Positions 1 through 10,800 of a stretch of DNA of 64,000 nt are shown here, in pieces. Made by a program: the position numbers and the translations under genes. Numbering within the stretch: position 1 is the stretch's first letter; each line of letters starts with the position of its first letter. This DNA is from Berberis thunbergii (taxonomy: Eukaryota; Streptophyta; Magnoliopsida; Ranunculales; Berberidaceae). The notes beneath the pieces are model-generated. The model made no database searches, was not told the DNA's origin, and was given only the letters and a program-made list of their open reading frames with translations. Location of the stretch: positions 1 through 64,000 of the forward strand of contig QNQO01001822.1 in the NCBI GenBank assembly GCA_003290165.1. The letters are read 5' to 3'.

Positions 1-152
1 TAATGATGTAGGAGGTCGAATGGATCAGTGGTTCCGTCGTAGAAGTCAAGCTTTGGAGGAGTGAACTTCCTCGGAAGGGCCTCATTCATGATTCAATCCA
101 CAAATGGTTAGATGGAGAGGCAGTAGAGTACATTTGGATTGTGAGCTCCTTT
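1..152 (-). pseudogene. Gypsy gag fragment, displaced
   Basis: This stretch is similar to 2170-2310, the gag of the neighbouring minus-strand Gypsy copy; for example both contain the block gagtgaacttcct. In that copy gag should lie upstream of the protease, at higher coordinates. Here a gag piece follows the protease (about 152-1230), so the order is wrong for one simple element. It probably belongs to a second rearranged copy that continues off the left edge. No open frame is left. The assignment rests on similarity inside the window only. Confidence 0.6.
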
Positions 153-391
153 ACGGAGTGGTCAGCGGTATACTTAACACACTGATAAAGGGGAGACCAC
201 TACTTCCATTTGGTGGAACTATGGTCTTCCCTGGATGAGATTGTGGGAGGATTGTGCATCTACCACCATGAAGTCCAAAAATAGGACCTTCCCCAGTTGC
301 GGTTTTTCTGCCACTATAGCTAACCTTATCTTTCCAATGGGGAAACATTTCTTCTCGCTGAATTCGATCAACAGATGTTCTGAAGACATTA

Positions 392-629
392 TGTGAGACC
401 TTGAGTGGGCGGACCTGAGGTGAGGGTGAGGGTTGGAGCTCAATAGGCCGAAAGAGGTTTGACGAGCTACAATGGGAATCATAGTCCCATATCGCCTGGG
501 TAGGGGAGGAGGATGATCCTTATATGTGCGGGTCAACTCCCCATTGTATCGAGGCCTTTTAAAGCCGTGAGGGCCGAATGGTAGCCCAAAGTGGACAATA
601 TCGATACAATGCAGGAAGGGGTCGTCACA
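392..629 (+). repeat. TRIM left LTR
   Basis: It begins TGTGAGACC and ends GTCGTCACA. It aligns over its length with 748-978, apart from small indels near position 445 and scattered substitutions. Confidence 0.9.
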
Positions 630-747
630 GTTTATTATCAGAGCCTGACCCAGCCGAAAGTATGCCACGTGGAGGTGGGCCCTCGGGCAACATGGACGTT
701 GTGCCTGTGTGGCCAACGAGGACGTTGGGCCTTAAGAGGGGGTGGAT

Positions 748-978
748 TTTGAGACCCTGAGTGGGCGGACCTGAGGTGAGGGTGAGGGTTGGAGCCCAAC
801 AGGCCCAATAGGCCGAGAGAGGGGAATCATAGTTCCATATCTCCTGGGTAGGGGAGGAGGAGGATCCTTATATGTGCGGGGTCAACTCCCTATTGTATCG
901 AGGCCTTTTAAAGCCGTGAGGGCCGGATGGTAGCCCAAAGCAGACAGTATCGATACAGTGCGGGAGGGGGTCGTCACA
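748..978 (+). repeat. TRIM right LTR
   Basis: Second terminal repeat. Its start is slightly decayed (TTTGAGACC instead of TGTGAGACC). It ends GTCGTCACA, directly followed by the duplicated target CATTA. Confidence 0.9.
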
Positions 979-1389
979 CATTAGGTTTTGTTCCTTGAGG
1001 TCCATGTTGCGGAACGCGTTGTAGAATAGAACGTTGAATGAGCTTCATATGTCTACTAGAACTCTCTTCACTTCCCATTTTGCGATGGAGACTGAGATGA
1101 CTAGGGCGTCGTTGTGTGGTGCTCGGGCTCGATCAAGGACCTTGTTCGTAAAGGTCAAGGTAGGAATGGGGCTCTGCACGCTTGAGTAGCAAATGAGATT
1201 GTCCTCACCCGCGGGTTGTGTACGCATATCCAGTAGAGTGTGCTTGCGTGAACTGTACGAATGGTCTTCATTCTGTCCGACTCCACGAAGGACGTATATT
1301 ATCCCTGGAGTCTCCTTCTCTATTTCTTTAATTGATGCCCCCTATCCCTGGTTTGTACTGATCGCTTCTCATATTTCAGGAATTCTTTC

Positions 1390-2650
1390 ACTTTGCCTCT
1401 GCGGATCCAGTACCGGACCTCATACCTCAAACTCTTGCAGTCATTAGTGTCGTGGTCAGCCTCGTTGTGGTACGCGCAGTACTTGCCGCTGTCACGCTTG
1501 GAGGGTTATCTGCGTGTCTTCGGGGGCCATTTCAGTTCCTCCCAGCTTTTCATGGAGTTCAGTACGTCTGACAAGCTAGCATTTGGGGGTATCACAATTC
1601 TAGATCCAATGTAGTAAGATGATTTCTCCGGCCTGAACCGACCAGGGTCCGTTCTGTTGTCACTGCGCTTCCTTTTGCTTCGTTCCTCATCCTTATGTCT
1701 CTTTCCCTCCTTCTTGTCCCTAGGAGCAGAGGGCTTCTTCTCGCCTTCAGATTCCTTTTTAACGGTCCTCGACTCCTCCAGGGTGATGTGTCTTCAGACA
1801 CTCCTGAGAAGCTCCGTCATGTCAAAGGTGAGGTCCTCGTAGAGTTTTTTCTCTTTGAGTTCCGCAGTGTAGGTCGTCATTAATGTATCATCGTTGCACC
1901 AGTCGTTGAGGGTCAGCTCATTGTTAAAGCACGTGACATACTCTCGAAGTGTTTCGCCAGACCTCTGCTTTAGGGAGAGTATGTAGTGTGGGCCTTTTCG
2001 AAAAGCTGGTTCCCGAAGAAATGTGTTAGGAATTTCTTTGACAGCGTTTTGAATGAGTCGATCGACTTTGGCGGAAGGCTGTGGAACCACACAAGTGTTG
2101 AGCTTTTCAGACTAGTGGGAAAGGTTTGCACATGTCGGACTCGGATCCTTCTTTAAGGGCGATTACCTGTTGGTAATGGAGCAGGTGGTCGAAATGATTA
2201 GTGGTTCAATCGTAGGAGTCGGGCTTCAGGGGAGTGAACTTCCTTTGGAGAGCCTCATTCATGATCCGGTCCACAAATGGTGGGACCGAGAGGTGGTATA
2301 TTACATTCAGATCGTGTGCCCCTCTGCGGAGAAGGTTCTCAGGGCTGAGCATCTTTGTCCTAGCGGCGAGCTTAGCGTTAGCCACACACTCTCCCTTAGT
2401 CCAATGAGAACTAAAGGAGGATTGGCTCTCCTATATTTGCTCCCTATCATCTTGGAGGCAGAGGTTTGTGTTGCTCGTGGTCTCTACTAGCAGGTGGTAG
2501 ATTCTGTTGCGTAAGAGCCTCCAATGCCTTGGCAATTTGCTGTATTTGAGATGTGCGTATCAATTCTGGGGTCCATCGTTGCTTCCGTCAGCGTGGGAGC
2601 GTGAGTCGGGTGCCCGTGCATGGCGGGAATTGCTGAAAGAGATGGTATAG
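1390..2650 (-). pseudogene. Gypsy gag, minus-strand copy
   Basis: The minus strand of 1794-2090 encodes a capsid-like segment with FRKGPHYILSLKQ, ETLREYV and FNNELTL, the pattern of the plant Retrotrans_gag domain. Near 1440-1500 it has a zinc knuckle of the form CX2HX4HX4C (C-AY-H-NEAD-H-DTND-C), with the second cysteine of the usual CCHC replaced by histidine. Stops and frameshifts separate the segments. The same order occurs in the plus-strand copies. Gag would package element RNA; here it is broken. Confidence 0.8.
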
Positions 2651-2681
2651 GGACGTGTCATCTCCATGGGCAGTGCCAAAC

Positions 2682-3329
2682 TAATGCAGTCATTTTTCGC
2701 TCCCTAGGTACCTGCACAACTAATGCACGGGAGCCACGGACCACCGTTGTGGTGGCCGATGACACTTCGATGCTAAAGTTAGACAAGGATTTGAGGAAGG
2801 TGTAATGTTGTAACAGGGAATTTGTTGCGTACCTTAGCTTACAAACCTCACGTCTTATTTATAGTGAAAGGAGTCCTGGTTCTACCAGGCCATCGTAGGC
2901 ATAGTTTAAGAAGGAGATCTTCATGGCGATCCTTCTTTAATTAGGAGTCGTGTTATAGGAGGGAAGTTCCCTATTAGCCTTGCGCTCCTAGATACACGAG
3001 AGATAGCAATCCGTAGAAGGAGGATTCCCAGTGTGGAATGTACTCTGGCATTTTCTTCCTAGTTGGAAGCAGAGAGCATTTGTAGTTGTCCGTCCGAAGT
3101 TGATCCTCGGGATACTTGCCTTAGTAGGACTTATGGGTATTGAGAATAGTTGTGAGACGTGTGGGCCTAGCATGCTATGAGAGTTCGGGTCCGCCTAGCG
3201 GACTGAATTGAGCGGGCTTAGAACCGCTTGGGCCGGATCAGTGTTGGGCTAACGCTAGGGCCTGTAATTCCTTGAAATCATCATGACACATGTATGGCTC
3301 AAGGATGTGACTATTTTTATGTATCATCA
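2682..3329 (-). repeat. Gypsy LTR A (minus strand)
   Basis: Read on the minus strand it begins TGATGATACATAAAA and ends near GCATTA. Just inside is a primer-binding-like block (2663-2680, minus) corresponding to TTTGGCGCCGTC in copy B. It matches LTRs at 4234-4851, 27636-28303 and 44204-44895 and, more distantly, 40768-41437. The outer flank on the minus strand is GCCTA. Confidence 0.9.
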
Positions 3330-3337
3330 TAGGCTAA

Positions 3338-3818
3338 TCAGCAACTCATGGGAGGAAAATATGTTGTTGAATGTTTCTCATAATGATGATTAACTCTAAC
3401 AGCATGAGTCCCATTAGGATTAAAAGCACGGTTTCCAAACAACAAAAAACCGACCATATGGCCGGCAAGTGCAACAAGGAAAACCCCGACGTTGAATGAC
3501 ATAATGGCCAGCATGAGCATGTAAGCCATACATGGCCAGCATGAGCATGGTCTGCAGAAGCTCTGCTACAAGATGATTGGTGATTTCTTTTATAATTCGC
3601 AAATTCGACAACCATTCAACCAACATAGCAAGCGCAAATACAACAATTAAAGCGAAGGTATAAGTGCTCGTTCCAAGCCATCCATGGAAAAGAACCTTCG
3701 TGTTCTTGCCCCAGAAAAAGGACTTGTGCATCATCATTTTGTATGCATAATCTGTGTTCGTCGATAGAGCAAGGAGCGGGGAAGCAATGTCTTCGTCGCA
3801 ACAGTGAGCAAGGAGCAA
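3338..3818 (-). pseudogene. COPT/Ctr copper transporter copy, frameshifted
   Basis: The minus strand encodes a nearly complete plant COPT protein. It has a Met-rich start (MMMHKSFFWGK) followed by TM1-like LFHGW and VVFALAMLVEW. It then shifts frame and continues with a TM2 segment holding the copper-relaying MX3M motif (MLAIM). TM3 has GX3G (GHMVG), and the protein ends at a TGA at 3338-3340. COPTs import Cu(I) as trimers. The break lies near 3500-3560, where the block ggccagcatgagcatg occurs twice. That local duplication replaces the loop before TM2 and shifts the frame by one base. There is no intron, as in most COPT genes. It sits inside the Mutator-like element and is probably a captured, dead copy. 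Confidence 0.85.
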
Positions 3819-3822
3819 GAGG

Positions 3823-4034
3823 AGGTTCTGAAAAATGGTTTTTTATTTAAGTGAAATATCATTTGTTAGTTTAACCTAAGGTAAAGGCAAAAGGGTCAGA
3901 AAATTAATCTTGACCGGTCAATGACGTGGACTTAACGGTTCTATAAAAAAATAAGGGTTAAACTCAAATAGTTTTCAAAACAAGTGTCAAACTCTAATAG
4001 GTATAAACTAATGAGTGGCAAACTCAAGAAAACC
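3823..4034. repeat. Mutator-like terminal repeat, left copy
   Basis: About 212 bp, closely similar throughout to 28756-28969. Shared blocks include aactaatgagtg and atgacgtgga. As the sequence now stands the two copies are direct; in the un-inverted arrangement they are inverted termini. Confidence 0.88.
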
Positions 4035-4233
4035 TATCCATCTTTTATGCATTAGTTAAGTGGTATTATAAAAACACGTAAAATTCCATCATTATGTGGG
4101 TATTTGTCTTGTCTCAGAATCACATCTTCTTGTCCCATAGGCACAACATCTATTTTTGTCAAATTAAACACTATAGCACAACATATCAAAGCAATTTGGT
4201 ATCATATCATATATCATAATATCATATAAAATC

Positions 4234-4851
4234 TGATGATACATAAACATGGTCACACCCCTAAGCCATACACGTGTCATGATGATCTCGAGGAATTATG
4301 GTCCTTAGCATCAGCCCAATACTGATCCGAACTCTTATAGCATGCTAAGCCCACACGTCTCACAACTATCCTCAATACCCGTAAGTCTTACTAATGCAAG
4401 TATCTCAAGGATTAGCTTCGGAAGGGAAATTATAGTAGCTTTCTACTTTCAACTAGGAAGCAAATACCATAGTACATTCCACATAGGGAATTTTCCTTCT
4501 ACGGATCGCTCTCGCATCGAAACTATCTCCCATGTATCTAGGAGCACAAGGCTAACATGGAACTTCCCTCCTACAGTACGACTTCTAATTAGAGAAAGAT
4601 CTCATTCCTAAACTACACCTTCGATGGCCTGGTAGAACCAAGACTCCTTACACTATAAATAAGACATGAGGTTGGTAAGCTAAGGTATGCTACAAATTCC
4701 CTGTTACAGCATTACGCCTTCCTCAGAGCTCTGTCTGACTTTAGCATCGAAGTGCCATCATCCACCACAACGATGGTTCGTGGCTCATGTGCGTTACTTG
4801 TGCAAGTCAGTGGGATTAGGTCAAAGTAGGGAGCGAAAATCAACTGCATCA
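4234..4851 (+). repeat. Gypsy LTR B
   Basis: It begins TGATGATACATAAAC and ends ACTGCATCA. The LTR contains a TATA-like TATAAATAAGAC stretch near 4662, a plausible promoter. The upstream 5 bp are AAATC, which do not recur after LTR C (GCCTA), so B and C are not original partners. Confidence 0.9.
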
Positions 4852-4852
4852 G

Positions 4853-4872
4853 TTTGGCGCCGTCCGTGGGGG
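4853..4872 (+). other. Gypsy primer-binding site
   Basis: TTTGGCGCCGTCCGTGGGG directly follows LTR B. The TGGCGCCG core is shared by plant Gypsy elements thought to prime from tRNA-Asp-like or similar tRNAs. The same site follows LTR D (44896) and LTR E (41438, as TTGGCACCGTC). Confidence 0.75.
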
Positions 4873-4925
4873 TGACAGTGTTCTTAACTTTTCATTAGTG
4901 TCGTTTCCTTTTAAAACCCAGAGAG

Positions 4926-5820
4926 ATGGTGACCACTACGTCACGCAACAACGGAGAATAGCGGGACACGTCAAATGTTCTGGTTGGTGTAGCACCGCTG
5001 CTTTTAGCGGCCCCGGTTGTACACGAGCTGCAAACTCACGCCCCCGCGCCAACAACAGCAATGATGAAAGCCCGAATCGATAGTCTGTCATCTCAAATAC
5101 ATCAGATAGCATAAGCGGTGGAGGCTCTCACACGACAAAATCCATAACTTGCTAATGGAGACCATGAACATCACGAGCCTCCGTCTCCAGATGATGGTAG
5201 GGAGCAAGCACAGGAAAGCCAAACCCCCACCAATTCTGATTGGACTAGGGGAGGATGCGACTACACTGTGGGCCTCAAAAAAGGAAAACTCTACGAGGAC
5301 CTCACCTTAGACATGACGGAGCTCCTCAAGAGCGTCGGGATACACATCACTCTGGAGGAGTCGAGGACAATTAAAAGGGAAGTCGAAGGCAAGAAGAAGC
5401 TCTCTGCTTCTAGGGACAAAAAGGAGGGAAAGAGACACAAGGATGAGGAATGAAGCAAAAGGAAGCGCAGTGACAACAGGCCGGACCCTGGTCGGTTCAG
5501 GCTGAAGAAATCATCTTACTACATTGGATCTAGAGCCATGACATCCCTAAATGCTAGCTTGTCAGACGTACTGAACTCCATGAAAAGCTGGGAGGAACTA
5601 AAATGGCCCCTGAAGACACGCGGATACCCCTCCAAGCGTGACAACGGCAAGTACTGTGCGTACCACAAAGAGGGTGACCACGACACTAATGACTGCAAGA
5701 GTCTGAGGTATGAGGTCCAATACTGGATCCGCAAAGGCAAAGTGAAAGAATTCCTGAAATATGAGAAGCGATCAGAACAAACCAGGGATAGGGGGCGTCA
5801 ATTAAAGAAATAGAGAAGGA
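4926..5820 (+). pseudogene. Gypsy gag, copy B
   Basis: A start at 4926 reads MVTTTSRNNGE and then stops. Later pieces stay recognisable: a coiled-coil-like segment near 5070-5150, the end of the capsid domain (5268-5453, KLYEDLTLDMTELLKS) and a zinc-knuckle segment (5538-5813) with CX2HX4HX4C (C-AY-H-KEGD-H-DTND-C). Compared with copy D (45271-46002), most of the capsid core is deleted between about 5240 and 5275. Confidence 0.8.
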
Positions 5821-5989
5821 GACTTTAGAGATAATATACGTCCTTCGTGGAGTCAGACAGAATGAAGACCAATCGTACAGGTCACACAAGCACGCTCTAC
5901 TGGATATGCGTACACAACCCGCAGGTGAGGACAAACGTATTTGCTACTCAAGCTTGTAGAGCCCCATTCCTACCTTGACCTTTACGAAC

Positions 5990-6469
5990 AAGATCCTCGA
6001 TCGAGTCCGAGCGCCACACAACAACGCCCTAGTCATCTTGGTCCTCATCGCAAAGTGGGAAGTGAAGAGAGTTCTGGTAGACACATGAAGCTCGCTCAAC
6101 GTTCTATTCTACAACGCGTTCCGCAGCATGGACCTCAAGGAAGAAAATCTAATGTCTTCAGAACACCTGCTAATCGAATTCAGCGAGGAGAAATGTTTCC
6201 CCATTGGAAAGATAAGGCTCGCTACGGTGGTAGGAAAATCGCAACTGAGGAAGGTCCTATTTCTGGACTTCATGGTGGTAGACGCACAATCATCCCACAA
6301 TCTCATTCTGGGAAGACCATGGCTCCACCAGATGGAAGCAGTGGTCTCCACCCTTTACCAGTGCGTTAAGTATACTGTTGACCACTCCGAAGGAACAATA
6401 CGAAGCTGCCATTACATCGCACTGAAACGGATAGGATGTTCCCAGATTAAGCTACATCCGACAGAATAG
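5990..6469 (+). pseudogene. Gypsy aspartic protease, copy B
   Basis: The frame reads KRVLVDT-stop-SSLNVLFYNAF, so the glycine position of the D-T-G catalytic motif is TGA (about 6085). Downstream the frame is open to 6469 (from 6128) with FPIGKIRLA and ILGRPWLH, matching the retropepsin fold's later strands. It is followed by 130 bp of non-coding DNA and then by CAC3. Confidence 0.82.
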
Positions 6470-6598
6470 CCTGATCCAGTGCCATGTCAAACGACGGCAG
6501 AGACATCACTTTTTAGTGGTACAGGAACAATAAGCTCTTTCTCCTTGCGAGACGAAAAGGCCATGGCAAGCTGGAACACCCCCCCTCGACATTCTGTA

Positions 6599-6815
6599 CA
6601 CTACACCAAAAGGCCTGTTTAGCTACACGAAGGTGGCCACGGCTCTAAACCGTTGGTTTATTTGTCACGGCTAAAAACCGTGGCTATAATGGCCAACAAC
6701 CTAAAACCGTGGCTAAAAACAGGCTTAGTCACGGTTCTAAACCGTTGGTGTGTTTGCCACGGCTAAAAACCGTGGCTATAGTGTCCAACGGCTTAAAACC
6801 GTTGCAAAATTGCAC
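6599..6815. repeat. CAC3 left subterminal motif array
   Basis: Repeated short motifs (ggctctaaaccgttgg, ctaaaaaccgtggcta) in both orientations. In En/Spm such subterminal motifs bind the element's TNPA-like protein and are methylation sensitive. The right end holds the same motif set. Confidence 0.85.
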
Positions 6816-6899
6816 GTGTGTTGCAATTGGATGTGTGGAGAAGTAAGTCGATTTCTCGTGGGCGAAATTTTGCGAAAAAAAATTGCTTCCGCTTTGCGT

Positions 6900-7170
6900 T
6901 CCCGTTCCATCTCCCCCAACTCTGCACTTTTTAACCCTTAATTGGCTTCAAACCCTAAAATTTCAAGGAGAGGGAAAGAGAGAAGGAGAAGGAAAAAGAG
7001 AGGGAGAAGTCGAGGAGGAGCAGTAGTCGGTCGAGAAGGCATTCGAGTGATCCTGAGAAGGATGTTGAGAGACAAGATTGAAGTCGGAGGAGCAGAGACA
7101 GGGAAGCAAGAGAAAGGGAGCGCGAGCTGGAGCTTGAAATTAGAGAAAGAGAGAGGGAGAACAGGTAATT
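6900..7170 (+). pseudogene. Captured exon with Arg/Glu/Ser-rich repeats
   Basis: Starting near 6960, one plus frame reads alternating E-R-E-R-K and S-R-R-S-S-S-R-S-R-R-H. It has a stop (GAT TGA AGT) near 7082, then REARERERELELEIRERERE up to a possible donor at AACAG/GTAATT (about 7165). RS/RE-rich segments are typical of splicing factors and DEAD-box helicases of the PRP5 type, but I cannot name the gene. The ATG-started frame at 6942-7220 is a different reading of the same purine-rich DNA and is less likely to be the real exon. Confidence 0.45.
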
Positions 7171-7532
7171 CCTCACAAGTTTGTTGTTTTAATTTGTGCT
7201 TTGTAGTTGTTACATTCTAAATTTGTTGTTTTAAATTGTGCTTTGTAGTTGTTACATAATAAATTCAATCATTCATGCATCAAGTTTTTTATTGAAGTAA
7301 CAATGCATCAATAAGAGTGTTTTGATTATATCCAAACAAAAAAACAGAGTTTGGACTGGTTTGGTTTCTAGGGTACATTTGGTTTCTTGAATTTCTGTTG
7401 TTGAGTTTTGTTATGCCTATAATTTAGTCCTTACAACCTAGACAAGAGTTTTATCATTTAAAGTAATTTTTCGTTAGTTATCATGATTGCTAACTGAATA
7501 TTTTCTTCATTTATTAGGTTGGTTGACCTCGG

Positions 7533-10066
7533 AGGCCACCTTCAAAGGTAGCTCAAGCTTTGAAAAATAGTTACATGGTCACAACTTTGCATTCCATAAA
7601 GAAATCCCTTGATGCAGGTAATTGCTTAAGCAACTCATTGGCATGATTCATAAATTTTTTATCTCTATTTCGTCAGTTATGTCAAGCTGATTTTTATGCT
7701 TGTCTAATTTAATATAACTTGCAGCTGAGATCTATTTAAATAACTGATGAACATCTTAGTGTACTTGGAGAAGTTATTTGACAGAAGGATATGTTCAAAA
7801 GGAGCTCATTGGCTTGGCTAGTTGGCAAAAGAAGAACATCAAATTGGTTCAGATCTCCTTCCAGGTAAGATCATTCTTCTTCTTTAGATCTCTTCTTCTT
7901 CTTCAGATCTGTTTCAAGAGAACAAAATCCTTCAAGAACCCACACAATATTTGACCATTATAAGTTTTTCTCTAATGACCCCATTTCCTATTTTGATCCC
8001 AAACCATGGGATTTGAGTACCCTTTTGTTCTTTGAGTGCAGGGAGAGTGAAAAATAAGTGGGATTTTAGATACCCAGAAGCAAAGATGATTGCAGAGAAG
8101 CAAAAATTTAGTGATGGCAATTTTCTCTACTATTGGTGGAGTTGCATCTGCGATGGGTCCTGCGGTTGAGAAATCAAGCAAGGTACAAAAGTCACTTTTA
8201 ATCAGGAACATCTTTTTGTATGCAATTTGTTTCATTAATTTTCTCCCCTTTTGGTTGGAGACGTTAGCTTAACTATTTGAAGTTTGATCACTTGCAGGGA
8301 ATTTTGCCAGATATTTTGAAGTGCCTTGCTGACAATAAAAAGCACATGAGATAATGTACTTTGAATACTCTAGATTCATGGGTTGCAGCGGTTCATCTTG
8401 ATAAGATGGTGACTGCTTGGATCGACTTGGCTTTTAAATCTATTATGTTTCTTATTTTTTTTGGGGAGATATCAGTCAGTATGATGCACTTATTGGAATT
8501 TGTAGGTTCCATACATTACAACTACTTTAGTCGATACCAAGATCGGTGCGGAAGGGCGGAAGGATCTTTTCGATTGGTTGTCGAAGCAACTCTCTGGACT
8601 AACTGACTCATGTGATGCCTTACAGTTATTGAAGCCGGCTACGTCTGCTTTGGCGGTATCTGAGCATATGACATCATATGTTTTAGGTTTTTTAATCTAC
8701 TTTGAAGTTGACATTGTCTTTCTAACATTCAATATTTATTTAGGATAAATCATCGGATGTTCGGAAAGCAGCAGAGACCTGTGTAGGCGAAATCTTGAGA
8801 GTTTCTGGAACTGAAGCTGTATGTCATCTTGGTTATTCTTTTCAGATTCAATCAGTTCAAATATCAACAATTGGTAACCTGAAAACTGTTTTCTGTTTGC
8901 CATTCCAGGTGACGAAAAATTTAAAAGATATACGTGGGCCAGCTTTAGCTCATGTTTTAGAACGGTTGCACCCTTCTGGGGCTATCCAAGGTGAACGAAC
9001 CATCACAACCATATTTTGCATTCATGCTGTCTTAATGCTGTCTTTTACTATTTTAGAATCATTTGAATCAACGAAAGGGGTTTCTACTGGCGTGGCTTCC
9101 AAAACCAGCTTAAAGACTGCAAAGTTGAGTTCAAATGGTTACACTAATCGCTCCGTGAAGCAAGGAAATAAAGCTATTTCTTCGGTTTGTATCTTACTCG
9201 AGGCCCTTCATTTTTCTACTTTAGAAATTGTGAACTTAAAATGATCTTTTTTTACAACAGAAAGGTTATTCTTCGAAGGGATCTAGGCCAGAATCCATGG
9301 TGTCAGTTCAAGATCTTGCTGTACTGTCTCAGGCCTTATTCAATGTCAAAGATTCAAACAAGGCATAAGAGAAAGGAAGGGAAGCCTGGGGAAGTTAGAG
9401 CCGTCTTGAGGCGTTTGGTTAGAGAAAATGGGTTTGTACCTTCTTTTAAAGCTTTGTGTATTGTTCAAGATACTCTCTTGTTTACAAGTATCTTCCTTTT
9501 GATTACTATTTGAGGATGTTGACATTTTGGATTTTTGGAAATTGTTGGGTGTCTCATCTTTTCTTTTCATGGATTCCTTGTATGTACCTGAATGAACTTT
9601 GCCTCCTAATTGACAATGCTGATTGACAACTTGATAGCAATAATTTTACTATTTTCCACTTGTCTTATAATCAATAATTTTATTCTTTGTCGATCTGTCG
9701 GATCTCTTCAATGTCTAGCTTCTGATATATTAATTATTATGGGTTCGAGGATAGATATAGCAGAACAGAGTGGAGAAAATTTATTACGATCCGTGGCTGC
9801 CCCAGTCTTATCCAGGTATTCACCATTCCTGGATAGCATGTTATTGATGGCTAGCTTTCAGATTATAAGATATTTTCTTATCCGTCAGCTGCAGATTCTG
9901 TTTTAACTTGTAATAACTGTCATATTTCTTGTCTTTAGAGAAAATCTTAGTCACTACGAGCCTCATGTCGACAGGCATCCATTATCTCGCCCACTGGCAA
10001 GTCCAAATGCCCCGGTAGATTGGAATGAAGCTTTGGACATTGTATCATATGGGTCTCCTGAACAGG
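7533..10066 (+). pseudogene. Captured MOR1/GEM1-like (XMAP215 TOG) exons
   Basis: A run of GT/AG-bounded exons encodes pieces of a plant MOR1-type microtubule polymerase. Best seen are 8096-8182 (IGGVASAMGPAVEKSSK), 8298-8408 (ILPDILKCLADNKKHM, LDSWVAAVHLDKM), 8506-8655 (GRKDLFDWLSKQLSGL), 8744-8819 (DKSSDVRKAAETCVGEIL), 8909-8990 (IRGPALAHVLERL), 9057-9184, 9261 to about 9362 (VQDLAVLSQALFNVKDSNK) and about 9945-10066 (PVDWNEALDIVSYGSPEQ). The exon at 7533-7617 may belong too. MOR1 TOG domains bind tubulin and speed microtubule growth. There is an in-frame TAA at about 8354 where the family has Glu, and the frame breaks after DSNK. The first and last parts of the gene are missing. Confidence 0.85.
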
Positions 10067-10149
10067 TTCCTGTTACTTACACATGAATTTTTGTATTGAT
10101 TTTTTGGTAAAGAATTTGTAGAATGTGTGGTGCTTTAGAGGTATGTTTT

Positions 10150-10800
10150 GTTTTGCTCTTCTTTGTGTTCGGCTTAAAATTTTAACCAGAAAATCAGGCC
10201 ACATCTTCAGTTCTCAAATGAGGGAATCAGGACTCAGCAACATCATTAGCTCATTTAGCTGAAAGAGACTCCTCCAAGAGCTAGCTTCCTCATGTGGACT
10301 ATTCTACAAGGCATACTTCTCACAATTGATAATATAAATAGGAGGGGTTTGATTTTTCCCAATCAGTGTTCTCTGTGTAGCATCGACACAGAGAGCATTG
10401 ACCATCTTATGCTCTCCTGCTCCTTCACTCAAATGGTGTGGCAGAAATGCCATAGTGAGTTTAGGCTGAGAGCAACAATACCCACCTGAATTACGACCTT
10501 CTACAAATGTGAGAAGCTTCAACCTATCTATAGTTGGGAAATGGGTGTAGGCAAGGTTGTTTCATGCCTTTGCTTGGGTCGTTTGGAGAGAAAGAAACAA
10601 TAGGATTTTTAAGGGTGTGTCCAAAGATATAAATAATACTTCAGTAGATATTAAGATCACTTTGTGGGTTTGAGGTCACACTTGGGGTGTTTTTAGGGAC
10701 ACCCACTTCTCCTCTTGTATGTTTGATTTGGGAGAAATCCTTAGGGATACAAATACATACAATCTGATGTATATTGCATTTTGACAGCATGAATACAATA
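10150..10800 (+). pseudogene. LINE 3' fragment (zf-RVT region)
   Basis: A plus-strand frame at 10292-10489 encodes the zinc-binding region found after plant LINE reverse transcriptases (CSLCSIDTESIDHLMLSC, then F-x-MVWQKC). It is followed in another frame by AWVVWRERNNRIFKG, the usual LINE tail. The end near 10800 has no clear poly(A). It lies between MOR1 and gp210 exons inside CAC3. Confidence 0.75.

Larger units (their letters stand above)
392..978 (+). mobile_element. TRIM retrotransposon (587 bp) nested in Gypsy protease
   Basis: Two direct terminal repeats (392-629 and 748-978) enclose about 118 bp of non-coding DNA. Right after the first repeat comes ttatcagagcc, close to the complement of initiator tRNA-Met used as primer-binding site by many plant LTR elements. 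A purine tract (aagagggggtgga) precedes the second repeat. The 5-bp duplication CATTA flanks the element (387-391 and 979-983), and removing the element restores the protease sequence seen at 6150. Length, lack of genes and PBS/PPT layout fit terminal-repeat retrotransposons in miniature, which need enzymes from other elements. Confidence 0.92.
152..1230 (-). pseudogene. Gypsy aspartic protease region, interrupted
   Basis: The minus strand encodes the retropepsin-like region seen at 5990-6469: VLVD, then SSLNVLF-like, FPIGK and ILGRPW-like motifs. The catalytic D-T/S-G triad reads V-D-I-stop-S here, near 1045-1055: the glycine codon position holds TGA. The region is cut by the TRIM at 392-978, whose flanks join cleanly when it is removed. 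With the stop and the insertion this copy cannot make active protease. Confidence 0.8.
1..3329 (-). mobile_element. Ty3/Gypsy element copy A, minus strand, partial
   Basis: Read on the minus strand the order is LTR (3329-2682), primer-binding site, gag (about 2650-1390), then protease (about 1230-152). No reverse transcriptase or integrase follows. The LTR, gag and protease match the plus-strand copies at 4234, 40768 and 44204. The bases outside the LTR start (3334-3330 on the minus strand, GCCTA) are not repeated on this element's own far side. They are repeated after the LTR ending at 28303, which indicates an inversion (see findings). A TRIM at 392-978 interrupts the protease. Confidence 0.85.
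3330..4034 (-). mobile_element. Pack-MULE, COPT-bearing half (inverted)
   Basis: This segment holds a COPT copy (3338-3818) and a terminal repeat of about 212 bp (3823-4034). The repeat has a partner at 28756-28969 beside a UPF0496 fragment. When the segment between is turned back round, the two repeats become inverted termini. The outer flanks then show the same 9-bp word AAGATGGAT (4036-4044 on the minus strand; 28970-28978 on the plus strand). Nine-base duplications and long inverted termini are the hallmark of Mutator-like elements, and capture of host genes defines Pack-MULEs. One extra base (4035) lies between this terminus and the duplication. Confidence 0.85.

Noticed and set aside
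3338..3818. Functional copper transporter gene
   Set aside because: The frame shifts before TM2 by local duplication, and the gene lies inside a transposable element.
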